Source: Chitinophaga flava
GTDB lineage: Bacteria; Bacteroidota; Bacteroidia; Chitinophagales; Chitinophagaceae
Length of the DNA stretch: 64,000 bases
Direction: 5' to 3'
Assembly: GCF_003308995.1 (NCBI RefSeq)
Contig: NZ_QFFJ01000002.1
Location: 3,898,706 to 3,962,705, forward strand
Below, piece after piece: positions 35,631 to 44,055 of the stretch. The position numbers were made by a program, and so were the translations under genes. The notes under the pieces were generated by a model. That model ran no database searches. It had not been told where the DNA came from and saw only the letters and a list, made by a program, of their open reading frames with translations. How positions within the stretch are numbered: position 1 is the first letter of the stretch; the number at the start of each line of letters is the position of its first letter.

Positions 35631-36148
35631 CGATATAACACATGCGGATACAAAGGATGATCTACGGGTACCAGTGGATGACCGAATTCCTTTACTCTTT
35701 CCATGCCTATTTTTTTCATGACGTTTTCAGAACGTATATTCGTCAGCGTTGTAAATGAAAATACCTCTTTGAGATGCATTTGCTCATTGGCATAATCCAG
35801 GCAGGCCTTCGCACCTTCAGTAGCATATCCTTGCCCCCAGGCTTCTGCAATGAGCCTCCACCCTATTTCCACGCCGGGTCCAAAGTCAACTTCATAGGTA
35901 AGATGATGTAAACCGATAAAGCCGATGAAGTCACCCTCTTCTTTACGTTCCACTGCAAAAAGGCCGAAGTTGTATTTCTCCAGCTCTTCGCAGATTTCCT
36001 GGTAGAAAGCTGTTGTGTTTTCTGGTGTACGTCTGGTCATAAAAAATTCCATGACACGTTCATCCTGGTTCATCGCAATAAAAATCGGGAGGTCTGTTTC
36101 TTTCCAGCTTCGCAGCAACAGGCGCAGTGTTTCAATATAAACTTTCAT
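35618..36148 (-). CDS. GNAT family N-acetyltransferase (RimJ/RimL-like)
   Basis: This 176-residue acetyltransferase is of the type acting on N-terminal or small-molecule amines. The family opening TLRLLLRSWKETDLP and the central IGWRLIAEAWGQGYATEGAKACLDYA (acetyl-CoA pyrophosphate loop with GQGYATEG) are clear, as is the C-terminal NVMKKIGMERV. The substrate is unknown. It stands alone between a repeat-rich spacer and tRNA genes. The codons just before its stop are part of a tandem repeat. Confidence 0.93.
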   Translation of the reverse strand: MKVYIETLRLLLRSWKETDLPIFIAMNQDERVMEFFMTRRTPENTTAFYQEICEELEKYNFGLFAVERKEEGDFIGFIGLHHLTYEVDFGPGVEIGWRLIAEAWGQGYATEGAKACLDYANEQMHLKEVFSFTTLTNIRSENVMKKIGMERVKEFGHPLVPVDHPLYPHVLYRISF

Positions 36149-36201
36149 ACAGGAGATTTTGGGGTATATAAAGCTAATGATTACTCCTGAGTGAAGTAAA
36201 T

Positions 36202-36243
36202 AAAAAAAGAGGTTGTTTCAGCGATGCCAAAACAACCTCTTTT
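36202..36243 (-). terminator. Terminator of first tRNA-Arg copy
   Basis: A 13-bp stem aaagaggttgttt / aaacaacctcttt (36206-36218, 36230-36242) is followed, on the minus strand, by a U-tract. It begins 7 bp after the 3' end of the tRNA. Confidence 0.8.
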
Positions 36244-36249
36244 GTGATG

Positions 36250-36323
36250 TGACCCTGTCAGGATTCAAACCTGAAACCTTCTGATCCGTAGTCAGATGCT
36301 CTATTCAATTGAGCTACAAGGCC
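36250..36323 (-). tRNA. tRNA-Arg (anticodon ACG), copy 1
   Basis: The minus strand folds as a 74-nt cloverleaf. The acceptor stem is GGCCTTG / CAGGGTC with discriminator A. The D arm contains GCTCAATTGAATAGAGC, the anticodon stem TCTGA/TCAGA has loop CTACGGA (anticodon ACG), and the T arm is TCAGG-TTTGAAT-CCTGA. CCA is not encoded. It decodes CGU/CGC/CGA after inosine modification. It is identical to the next copy. Confidence 0.96.
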
Positions 36324-36340
36324 GTTCCCGTTTGGGATTG

Positions 36341-36371
36341 CAAAGATAATGATTTTTATTATCCTAACAAA
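36341..36371 (-). promoter_or_regulatory. Promoter of tRNA-Arg copy 1
   Basis: On the minus strand TTTG (36368-36371) and TATCTTTG (36341-36348) are spaced by exactly 19 bp. This is the Bacteroidota consensus TTTG-N19-TAnnTTTG. The -7 box ends 17 bp before the tRNA 5' end. Confidence 0.82.
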
Positions 36372-36425
36372 TTATTTTTCAGCTTTTTACATCTGCTACT
36401 TTTTAACAGTATGTTTCTATTGAGT

Positions 36426-36453
36426 TAAAAAAAACTGCATTTTAAGATGCAGT
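36426..36453 (-). terminator. Terminator of second tRNA-Arg copy
   Basis: The stem actgcat / atgcagt (36434-36440, 36447-36453) is followed on the minus strand by a U-run corresponding to the A-run at 36426-36434. It is about 13 bp downstream of the tRNA 3' end. Confidence 0.78.
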
Positions 36454-36466
36454 GATTTTTAAGTAG

Positions 36467-36540
36467 TGACCCTGTCAGGATTCAAACCTGAAACCTTCTG
36501 ATCCGTAGTCAGATGCTCTATTCAATTGAGCTACAAGGCC
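36467..36540 (-). tRNA. tRNA-Arg (anticodon ACG), copy 2
   Basis: Sequence identical to copy 1 over all 74 nt, with anticodon ACG and no encoded CCA. The flanking 5' leader (g/a ttcccgttt...gggattg) is nearly identical as well, so the duplicated block included the leader and the -7 region. Confidence 0.96.
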
Positions 36541-36558
36541 ATTCCCGTTTTGGGATTG

Positions 36559-36589
36559 CAAATGTAGGATTAGTTTTTATTTAAACAAA
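36559..36589 (-). promoter_or_regulatory. Promoter of tRNA-Arg copy 2
   Basis: On the minus strand TTTG (36586-36589) and TACATTTG (36559-36566) are spaced by exactly 19 bp. The -7 box ends 18 bp before the tRNA. The first tRNA copy has the same geometry. Confidence 0.82.
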
Positions 36590-36793
36590 TTTTTTTTGAA
36601 ATTTTTTTTTGAGACACTACCGTCAACCCCTACACGAAACTGTGATGAACATGACTATTGCTGATTTACCTGATGCATTTATCCTGATGGCATAGGCCGT
36701 CCAATTCAGCGCCAGAAGGGCTATCACATAGAAAGCTAGTATCCCTCCTCCGCTATAAAAGCGCCATCGATGGCAAACTGTCCATTACCCTGT

Positions 36794-37411
36794 TCAGGTG
36801 TAAGAAACTATTTTATCTGCGCCCACTTTCCTGAAAGTAAGGTTAATCCGGGCTTTCATGGGCAGAGTGGATTTAGCGATACGATGCTCCCAATACTGCT
36901 GCAGATCTCCTTTCATCAGCAGGAGCGAGCCATGCTCCAGCCGGATGGCATAACGATGGCGGTGGTTATCTTTACGACGAAAATCAAAATTCCGCTCCTC
37001 TCCTATACTGATGGATGCGATCTCTGTTTTTAAACCAGGTACTGTGTCCTTGTCTGAATGCCAGGCTACGGAATCGTTGTTATCCCTGTAATAATTGAGT
37101 AATACACCATCGAACGACATGCCGGTGTGCACCTCCACTTTTGTTTTCAGTGTCTGTAATACTTCCGGCCAAGGCAAAACAGGGCGCTGGTCTCCGCTGC
37201 GTATCGGCTCACTACCAAACCAGGCGGACAAACGCGGCGTCAGCACTTCTTTTTCGTACATCATGATTTTACTTTGCTGCCAGGGAACCGTATTTAACAG
37301 CTGTTGTAATAACTGATCACTTTCTGTCCGGTTCAGAAAAGATGGATAGTATTCCATTAAATCCTGCGGGAGCATCAGTTGTCTGTCATCATCAAATAAT
37401 TTCAATTGCAT
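36794..37411 (-). CDS. AlkB-like 2-oxoglutarate/Fe(II)-dependent DNA repair dioxygenase
   Basis: This 205-residue enzyme oxidatively removes alkyl groups from bases such as 1-methyladenine and 3-methylcytosine. The iron ligands are His118 and Asp120 in WHSDKD and His176 in YWEHRI. The 2-oxoglutarate-binding RINLTFR segment (188-194) is present. The motif LNYYRDNNDSVAWHSD is typical of the ALKBH2/3-like bacterial branch. The start codon is 5 bp after the dnaE2 stop on the same strand, so it is the last cistron of imuA-imuB-dnaE2-alkB. This links direct alkylation reversal to the mutasome. Confidence 0.92.
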   Translation of the reverse strand: MQLKLFDDDRQLMLPQDLMEYYPSFLNRTESDQLLQQLLNTVPWQQSKIMMYEKEVLTPRLSAWFGSEPIRSGDQRPVLPWPEVLQTLKTKVEVHTGMSFDGVLLNYYRDNNDSVAWHSDKDTVPGLKTEIASISIGEERNFDFRRKDNHRHRYAIRLEHGSLLLMKGDLQQYWEHRIAKSTLPMKARINLTFRKVGADKIVSYT

Positions 37412-37416
37412 GATTT

Positions 37417-40400
37417 CTATTTAAAATTTCTGCCTGCCGGGAAAAGCTCTGCCTGTATCATTTTCGGAGCAGGCTTCTTACCAGCAGGTGGTACTGTTTT
37501 ATGGGTATTTTCTTCATTGTAAGGTGCATTCATCAGGTGTTCTTCATCTGAAGGCAGGGAAAGCTGGTTTAACAGCGCATTGCAGTTATAGCACTTTTTA
37601 ATGATGACATGGGTCACATTTCCTTCCCGCTGTAACTTTCCTTCTACCATCAGTAAACGGGATGTCACAATCTCCTTACGGAAACGCTCAAAAATTTTCG
37701 CAAAAGCTACCAGATTGGCACTACCAGTTTCGTCTTCAATTGTGATAAAACAGACACCACTGGCCGTGCCGGGTCGTTGGCGTACCAGTACCAGGCCCGC
37801 TACCCGCAGTGGCGTGCCATCAGGCCACTGATCCAGCTCCCGGATGGACAGCACATTGTGTTCAAAGAGCTGCCGTCTTGCAAAACTTACCGGATGGGCT
37901 TTGAGCGACAAGGCCATGGTGGCATAGTCCTGTACCACATGTTCCGAAGGAGTCATAAGTGGTAGCTCTACCGTCGTTTCGCTGACACTCTCTGATGGCT
38001 GTCCTTCAAAAAGGGCCTGTGGCCGGTCGGCTAATGCCGATACCTCCCATAAAGCGTTGCGGCGGTCCATCGCCATAGACCGGAAAGCATCCGCATCGGC
38101 CAGTCGCTCCAACGTATTTAAAGCTACGCCTGCATCCATGATTCCATGGATATTCACGTAAGCGGTGGTACGACCAGCTATCAATCGTTCCATTTCATCC
38201 TGCGCCAGTCCTTTTACCTGCCGGAATCCCAACCTCAGCGCCCGGTACTTGCCGGCGTGTTCTTCCAGCGTATTGTCCCAATACGAATGATTCACATCTA
38301 CGGGTCGTACAATGACACCATGCCGGTGTGCATCGCTCACGATCTGCGAAGGCGCATAAAACCCCATCGGCTGACTGTTTAGCAGTGCACAGGCAAAAAC
38401 ATCCGGGTAATAACATTTGATATAGGAAGAAACATATACCAGCAAAGCAAAGCTGGCCGCATGGCTTTCCGGGAAACCGTAAGAACCGAATCCTTCCAGC
38501 TGTTTGAAGATACGTTCCGCAAATTCCGGCTGATAACCTTTATTCACCATTCCTGTGATTAGTTTCTCACGCCATTTCGTAACCTGTCCCGGTGCCTTGA
38601 AAGTGGCCATGCTGCGACGAAGGCCGTCTGCTTCAGCAGCTGTGAATCCTGCTGCCACCATGGCGATTTCCATGGCTTGTTCCTGGAACAATGGGACACC
38701 CTTTGTACGCTCAAGAATAGCTTTTAACTCCTCAGAGGGATATTCTTCCGGCTCTTCACCGTTACGTCGACGCAAGTAGGGATGCACCATGTCTCCCTGA
38801 ATGGGCCCGGGCCTTACGATGGCAACTTCAATCACCAGATCATAAAAATCACGCGGCTTTAATCTCGGCAGCATCGACATCTGCGCCCTGCTTTCAATCT
38901 GAAACACGCCAATTGTATCGGCTTCACAAATCATATCATAAACGGCAACATCATCTTCCGGAATATTCGCTAAAGTATAATGGCGGTCATAATACTGCCG
39001 GAGCAGGTCAAATGCTTTACGGACACAGGTAAGCATACCCAGCGCCAGCACATCCACCTTCAGGAATCCCAGCGCTTCTATATCATCCTTATTCCATTCA
39101 ATATTGGTACGGCCTTCCATCCTGGCATTAAGAATCGGGCAAAGATCGGACAGCTGATGTTGTGTGATAACAAATCCGCCGGTATGCTGGCCCAGCTGCC
39201 GCGGAAAACCGATGAACTGTTCCGTCAGCTCCAGGGTTTTCATCAATACCGGATCTTTGGCATTAAAACCTTCACTGGACACTGTTTTCCCCTCTTCCCA
39301 TTCCTGAGTAAATTCATACCCTGATTTAGCCAAATGGTCTACTGCATCCATAGACAAGCCCATGGCCTTTCCAACGTCGCGTACGGCGCCTTTCCAGTGT
39401 AGCTGGGTAACTGTAGCCACAATGCCGGCCCGGTCACGTCCATACTTTGTATAGATATACTGTATCACTTCTTCCCTGCGCTCATGTTCAAAATCGACAT
39501 CTATATCGGGTGCTTCATCCCGTGCATCAGACATAAAACGGGCGAACAACAGGTTTACCTTTTCAGGATTGATGGAAGTAATACCCAGGCAGTAACATAC
39601 TACGGAATTCGCCGCAGAACCACGTCCCTGGCACAAAATATCCTGACTCCTGGCAAAGCGCACCAGATCGTATACCGTTAGAAAATAAGCCGCATAATTT
39701 TTTCGGGCAATAAAGGTGAGCTCTTCCTGAATGGTTTGTTCTATTTTATCCGGAATCCCTTCCGGGAAACGTCCCCCGGCCCCTTGCCAGGTAAGGACTT
39801 CCAGTTCCTCCTGGGGTGTGCGGCCAGCGGTAGTGATTTCTTCCGGATATACATATTCCAGGCTGTCCAACGAAAACTGGCAGGCATCGGCTATTTCCTG
39901 TGCCCGTTCCAATGCCTCCGGATAACGCCTGAACAAACGCTGTATCTCCACAATCGGCTTCAGATACCGTTCCGCATTCTGATACAAGCGATAGCCGGCA
40001 TTATGTATCGTACACTTCTCCCGCACGCAGGTCACTATATCCTGAAGCTCCCGTCGCTCCGGGCTATGGTAGTATACATCATTGGTAGCTACCATGCCGA
40101 TACGCAATTCTTCACACAGCTGCGCAATGCGGTACAGTTTCTTTCCATCGTTTCCCCGGTATGACCAGGAAGCCGCCATATATAAGTCCGACCTGAAATA
40201 GTGCCGGTATTCCTGCGCCGCCTTCTTAAATTCTGCATCCAGTTCAAATGCTCCATCCAGTCCTGCCGGTGGTATCATTACAAATCTGATCCCTGTTGCG
40301 TACTTATATACATCTCTTTTATACAGTTCACATTTGCCTTTTTCCGTACGGAGATTACCGTTAGAAAGCAATGCTGACAAACGGCCATAAGCTGCTCTGT

Positions 40401-40641
40401 CTGTCGGATAAGCGAGTAATGGCGGCCCATCCTGCAAGTCGAGGCGACAGGCCGGAATGATCCGGATGCCTTTCTCTTTAGCCGCTACGTGTGCCCGTAC
40501 AATACCGGCCAGTGTATTATGGTCTGTTATCGCGATTGCGCTATATCCCAGACTGGCGGCTTGCTCCACCAGTTCTTCCGGATGTGATGCTCCCCGGAGG
40601 AAACTAAAATTCGTTGTGACTTGTAATTCCGTGTAGCCCAT
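37417..40641 (-). CDS. dnaE2: Error-prone DNA polymerase III alpha subunit (ImuC/DnaE2)
   Basis: From MGYTELQVTTNFSFLRGASHPEEL (40641) it has 1074 residues; the ATG at 40680 would overlap the imuB stop and lacks family similarity. Domains in order are the PHP domain (ITDHNTLAGIVRAH), the polymerase palm with the PDIDVDFEHERREEV catalytic Asp motif, fingers, helix-hairpin-helix and OB domain (LRVAGLVLVRQRPGTASGVCFITIEDETG). The length is typical of DnaE2, which lacks the long C terminus of replicative DnaE. It performs damage-induced translesion synthesis with ImuA and ImuB. It starts 11 bp after imuB. Confidence 0.95.
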   Translation of the reverse strand: MGYTELQVTTNFSFLRGASHPEELVEQAASLGYSAIAITDHNTLAGIVRAHVAAKEKGIRIIPACRLDLQDGPPLLAYPTDRAAYGRLSALLSNGNLRTEKGKCELYKRDVYKYATGIRFVMIPPAGLDGAFELDAEFKKAAQEYRHYFRSDLYMAASWSYRGNDGKKLYRIAQLCEELRIGMVATNDVYYHSPERRELQDIVTCVREKCTIHNAGYRLYQNAERYLKPIVEIQRLFRRYPEALERAQEIADACQFSLDSLEYVYPEEITTAGRTPQEELEVLTWQGAGGRFPEGIPDKIEQTIQEELTFIARKNYAAYFLTVYDLVRFARSQDILCQGRGSAANSVVCYCLGITSINPEKVNLLFARFMSDARDEAPDIDVDFEHERREEVIQYIYTKYGRDRAGIVATVTQLHWKGAVRDVGKAMGLSMDAVDHLAKSGYEFTQEWEEGKTVSSEGFNAKDPVLMKTLELTEQFIGFPRQLGQHTGGFVITQHQLSDLCPILNARMEGRTNIEWNKDDIEALGFLKVDVLALGMLTCVRKAFDLLRQYYDRHYTLANIPEDDVAVYDMICEADTIGVFQIESRAQMSMLPRLKPRDFYDLVIEVAIVRPGPIQGDMVHPYLRRRNGEEPEEYPSEELKAILERTKGVPLFQEQAMEIAMVAAGFTAAEADGLRRSMATFKAPGQVTKWREKLITGMVNKGYQPEFAERIFKQLEGFGSYGFPESHAASFALLVYVSSYIKCYYPDVFACALLNSQPMGFYAPSQIVSDAHRHGVIVRPVDVNHSYWDNTLEEHAGKYRALRLGFRQVKGLAQDEMERLIAGRTTAYVNIHGIMDAGVALNTLERLADADAFRSMAMDRRNALWEVSALADRPQALFEGQPSESVSETTVELPLMTPSEHVVQDYATMALSLKAHPVSFARRQLFEHNVLSIRELDQWPDGTPLRVAGLVLVRQRPGTASGVCFITIEDETGSANLVAFAKIFERFRKEIVTSRLLMVEGKLQREGNVTHVIIKKCYNCNALLNQLSLPSDEEHLMNAPYNEENTHKTVPPAGKKPAPKMIQAELFPAGRNFK

Positions 40642-40652
40642 ACCGTTAGTAT

Positions 40653-42146
40653 TTAAGCGAAGTATCCATGTATATACCATTCCGGTTTATGTTCCCCATA
40701 ATGCCCGGAACGGAATAACCAGTACCTGCCCCCTTCTTCATCTTCCACCTGGTAATAATCCCGTTGCAGTCCTTTTTCAATCCACCATTCCCGTTCAATT
40801 CTTTCCGGTCCGTCAGCCTTTACTACCTTATGGATTTTGCTTTTATGAATAAACAGCATAGGAGGATAATCCGGGATAGGTACCGATACTTCAATACGAA
40901 CCGGTGCCCCCAGTAAGCTGACAGGCCGCATCTGATGCTCCGGCCAGGCTACGGTAGTGGTTTCATGTACATCGGTAGCACTACGGATAGATCGTTCCGG
41001 CCAGTGGTGTTCTTCCGGCAGATATCTATGGATAGCTGATGAGCCGATACGGCTCTCCAGACGGTCCAGTAGTTTCATCACCGCATCTTTTTTGTCACCG
41101 GTATCCAGGTCCCAAAGGCGTTCCTGTTGTGTAGTAAGACCTTCTACTACCGGTGCTTCCAGCACAAACAGTTCGATGCCCAGGTCCGGTTCAATGCTTT
41201 CGATCTTCAGTTCAAAGAGCCTGAACAGGTGGGTGAGATTACGCACCGGAGTGTTGGTACCGATCTCCACACATTGTTGTTGTCCATCTGTCCGGTAGCA
41301 GGTAAGACGTGCTTTCCGGAGTCCTTTCTCTTCCTGTTGTAACCGCAGACAAATTATCTCCAGCAGCTTTTGAATAGCCACTTCAATACCATGTGCCGTT
41401 TTTATCGGCTCCATGCAGGGAAGTCGCTCCAGATAAGGCTCCGGAGGTGCTACTGGCACCAGTGTTTCTGGTATTCGCCCCAGCGCTTTACCAAGGCGGT
41501 CCAGCAGCGATTGACCGAAACGACGCCGCAACACCGATGGTGGCATGTCCATAAACAGTCCCACCTGCGTGAGACCTAATTTCCGCAAACGGTCCACCAC
41601 AGGCAGTTCCAGCCGGAGTGCCTCCGGTGGTAAGGGACGTAATACTTCTGCCTGGCTACCGGATGAAAGAACGGGGTGCGTGGTTCCGTATCGGGCCACG
41701 GCCCAGGCTGCCGCCATGGTATCAGCAATAGCAGCACGCACATGGTAGCCACCGGCCTGCAGTCTGCTGACAATCTGTTCGAAATAGGCTTCTTCCCCTC
41801 CCCATAGGTGTGCACAACCGCTGATATCCAGTATCAGACCATCTGCACCGTCAATGCCTGTTATCGGCGTAAAACGATAACACCATATAGCGAGGGATCT
41901 TAATAATTTATCCTGTGAAGTGTCATCATCATAAAACAACAAGTCCGGATATACTGCTCTGGCATCTGCCAGTACTGTTCCCGGAAGCATCCCCAGTTGT
42001 CCGGCTGCTTTGCTTACAGAGCGGATGATCATTCGTCCGCGTTCCGGCGCCACCAGTACAAAAACCTGTTGCCCTAGCCCCGGATAACGCAGCGCCAGCC
42101 GGTCTGCCGCCAGATGGCGAAACCAAACAGACATGTAACGTTTCAT
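40653..42146 (-). CDS. imuB: ImuB, Y-family polymerase-like mutasome subunit
   Basis: The chosen start, MKRYMSVWFRHLAADRLALRYP (42146), gives 497 residues. The in-frame ATG at 42221 would lie inside imuA. Y-family features are present (SKAAGQLGMLPGTVLADARAVYPDLLFYDDD, FTPITGIDGADGLILDISGCAHLWGGE). The palm acidic residues of active polymerases are partly replaced, as expected for a catalytically inactive ImuB that recruits the beta clamp and DnaE2. The C-terminal part ends with a Trp-rich segment (REWWIEKGLQRDYYQVEDEEGGRYWLFRSG). It follows imuA by 4 bp. Confidence 0.93.
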   Translation of the reverse strand: MKRYMSVWFRHLAADRLALRYPGLGQQVFVLVAPERGRMIIRSVSKAAGQLGMLPGTVLADARAVYPDLLFYDDDTSQDKLLRSLAIWCYRFTPITGIDGADGLILDISGCAHLWGGEEAYFEQIVSRLQAGGYHVRAAIADTMAAAWAVARYGTTHPVLSSGSQAEVLRPLPPEALRLELPVVDRLRKLGLTQVGLFMDMPPSVLRRRFGQSLLDRLGKALGRIPETLVPVAPPEPYLERLPCMEPIKTAHGIEVAIQKLLEIICLRLQQEEKGLRKARLTCYRTDGQQQCVEIGTNTPVRNLTHLFRLFELKIESIEPDLGIELFVLEAPVVEGLTTQQERLWDLDTGDKKDAVMKLLDRLESRIGSSAIHRYLPEEHHWPERSIRSATDVHETTTVAWPEHQMRPVSLLGAPVRIEVSVPIPDYPPMLFIHKSKIHKVVKADGPERIEREWWIEKGLQRDYYQVEDEEGGRYWLFRSGHYGEHKPEWYIHGYFA

Positions 42147-42150
42147 ATGA

Positions 42151-42885
42151 TCAACCTGCTTTGATATGAACATGCTGCTCCTCCATCCTTTCTGTACTGC
42201 TATGCTGAAACTGTTGTCCATCCCAGGATAGCTGCCAGTTGCCCGGTCTGCCGTTGCGCACTTTCAGCAACGCCACCTGCCACTGCGGATACCCTACGCC
42301 AGGCAAACCATCATCCGTAATACTGGCTACCGGCGTGATCATCCAGCGGGTAGTACAGACCGTATTCTCCACGTTTCGCGGGCGATGCCGGTGAAGCAGG
42401 CAGGGCACTCCGCTTTTTTCCACTGCCAGTTGCAGGCGTCGGAATGCAATCGGGTGTACATCCGGGATTTCTCCTACCACCGCAGCCAGTGCATTACATT
42501 TCAGACACTCCTCCACTACCCAGAGCATGTCTTTCTCTGATACCAGATCTACAAAAATGATCCTGTCCGGTACCAGACAAAATGCTTTTAGTCCAGGCGG
42601 GAAAAGCGTCCTGTGCACCCCCACCCATATGGCCATTTCAGGACCTTTCATCAAACGGCTCAGCATCGCCGCCATAAACCCCAAGGTGGCAGCTGCCGTT
42701 TCACTATTATGACTGATAAATTCATGTGTACCCCGGAAAGGAAAATAATCCTCCGGAAAGGCCCTGTTCAATGGCCCCAGATCAGGATATTCGTGGGAAT
42801 GGGATGAAAACACCGGCCCCCTGGTAGAAAGAATCTCTCCTCTCAGCCTGGCTATCACCTCATTTCTTTCAGCTGGCTGTTTCAT
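42151..42885 (-). CDS. imuA: ImuA, RecA-like mutasome accessory protein
   Basis: This 244-residue protein is of the ImuA family: FPFRGTHEFISHNSETAAATLGFMAAMLSRLMKGPEMAIWV, then PPGLKAFCLVPDRIIFVDLVSEKDMLWVVEECLKC and the C-terminal WQVALLKVRNGRPGNW. The fold is RecA-like, but no complete Walker A motif is present, as in other ImuA proteins of this type. It heads the imuA-imuB-dnaE2-alkB operon and is divergent from the S24 regulator gene. Both palindromic operators lie upstream in the 71-bp spacer. Confidence 0.9.
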   Translation of the reverse strand: MKQPAERNEVIARLRGEILSTRGPVFSSHSHEYPDLGPLNRAFPEDYFPFRGTHEFISHNSETAAATLGFMAAMLSRLMKGPEMAIWVGVHRTLFPPGLKAFCLVPDRIIFVDLVSEKDMLWVVEECLKCNALAAVVGEIPDVHPIAFRRLQLAVEKSGVPCLLHRHRPRNVENTVCTTRWMITPVASITDDGLPGVGYPQWQVALLKVRNGRPGNWQLSWDGQQFQHSSTERMEEQHVHIKAG

Positions 42886-42903
42886 ATTTCAAAAAAGTTG
42901 ACT

Positions 42904-42951
42904 TATATTTGGCACTAATAATGCCAATTTACCGGCAGTAATAATGCCAAA
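42904..42951. promoter_or_regulatory. Divergent control region with two palindromic operators
   Basis: Two palindromes share the same design: ttggca-N7-tgccaa (42909-42927) and ccggca-N7-tgccaa (42932-42950). Their 7-bp spacers differ only at the first base, and they are offset by 23 bp. The plus-strand -7 box TATATTTG (42904-42911) of the regulator gene overlaps site 1. A minus-strand -7-like TAAATTGG (42924-42931) for imuA lies between the two. Binding at either site would block both promoters. The regulator's own HTH protein is the obvious ligand. Confidence 0.75.
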
Positions 42952-42956
42952 AAAAT

Positions 42957-43781
42957 ATGAAAGAACAAAATAATTTTTGGGCCCATAACCTGAAATTTCT
43001 TCGTAACCGGAAAAAAATGACGCAGGACGATCTGGCAACAGCCCTGCAATGCACCCGTACTAAACTGAAAGCACTGGAAACCGGCGCTACCAGAAATCCG
43101 CCACTGGAAGACCAGATTCTGATCTCCGATTTTTTTAAGATTGACATCGATACATTTGTTCGACTTGACCTGTCCCAACTGGGGGAACTACGGCTACGGG
43201 AACTGGAAGCCGGTGATATGAGCTACATAACGGGAAAAAAAATGCGCGTACTGGCTACCACCATCACACCAGACAATAAGGAGCAGGTGGAGATGGTGTC
43301 TCATAAGGCACAGGCCGGATATACCGCCGGTTATACCGATCCTGACTATATCTCCAGCCTGCCGGTATTCCATATGCCACAACTTCCTGCCGACCGGAAG
43401 TTTCGGATGTTTCCTGTTAAAGGGGAATCGATGCTGCCTGTGCCGGAAGGGGCATTTGTCATCGTGGAGTATATCCAGGACTGGTCTCATCTCAAAGATG
43501 GCACCCCCTGCGTGGTGATCACCAAAAATGAAGGCATTGTATTCAAGATGGTTTACAACCGCATTCAGCAAAGCGGCCAGTTACACCTCGTTTCACTGAA
43601 TCCTTTGTTCAAACCCTATGATCTTCCTGTCAGCGAAGTATTGGAAATGTGGAAATACAACAGCTACTGGACGAATACAGACTTAACCCCGCAACCGGAT
43701 ATGGATGCGATTTTGCAGGCATTGGGGAAACTGGATGCGAAAGTAGAAAGATTAGTATCTAATACGAATGCAACAAATTAA
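42957..43781 (+). CDS. XRE-type HTH regulator with S24 (LexA/CI-like) self-cleavage domain
   Basis: This 274-residue repressor has an N-terminal XRE helix-turn-helix (LKFLRNRKKMTQDDLATALQC and following). The C-terminal S24 domain has the nucleophile Ser158 in VKGESMLP and general-base Lys197 in IVFKMVYN, plus a candidate scissile Ala120-Gly121 in KAQAGYTAGY. The spacings are close to those I recall for E. coli LexA (Ala84-Gly85, Ser119, Lys156). It is divergent from imuA, with twin palindromes between them. I infer that RecA-stimulated autocleavage derepresses the mutasome/alkB operon and the regulator itself. Confidence 0.9.
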   Translation: MKEQNNFWAHNLKFLRNRKKMTQDDLATALQCTRTKLKALETGATRNPPLEDQILISDFFKIDIDTFVRLDLSQLGELRLRELEAGDMSYITGKKMRVLATTITPDNKEQVEMVSHKAQAGYTAGYTDPDYISSLPVFHMPQLPADRKFRMFPVKGESMLPVPEGAFVIVEYIQDWSHLKDGTPCVVITKNEGIVFKMVYNRIQQSGQLHLVSLNPLFKPYDLPVSEVLEMWKYNSYWTNTDLTPQPDMDAILQALGKLDAKVERLVSNTNATN

Positions 43782-44055
43782 GGGTTCAATAAGCACTCTA
43801 TGTAACCAGTCAGGAATTGTACACCATTGTTCCCCCTACAGCTGAGGGAAGAGCTTCTTGCGAATCCCTTCCCTCAGCTCTCCTTAGCCTACCTACTCAG
43901 TAAGATACCCAGGAATATACGTAGTAATAATTGACAACAGTAACCTCCTGTGACCCCTTGAGGAATTGCCCTTGTGCAACACAACCTGTTGTCTTAAACA
44001 ATGCGTGGATGATCATTGTTGAAGAAACGTTGGCTAATCAGTCAATCGGAAACAT
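43782..44055. other. Spacer containing a hairpin
   Basis: About 270 bp lie between the S24 regulator and the porin gene. A 12-bp hairpin agctgagggaag / cttccctcagct (43840-43851, 43868-43879) occurs 59 bp after the regulator stop and is a candidate terminator without a U-tract. No small gene is recognisable. The porin promoter should lie in 43900-44040, but I see no good consensus match. Confidence 0.45.

Noticed and set aside
36250..36540. Tandem tRNA block considered as an integration site of a mobile element
   Set aside because: No integrase, no partial tRNA repeat at a distance and no foreign-looking DNA between the copies.
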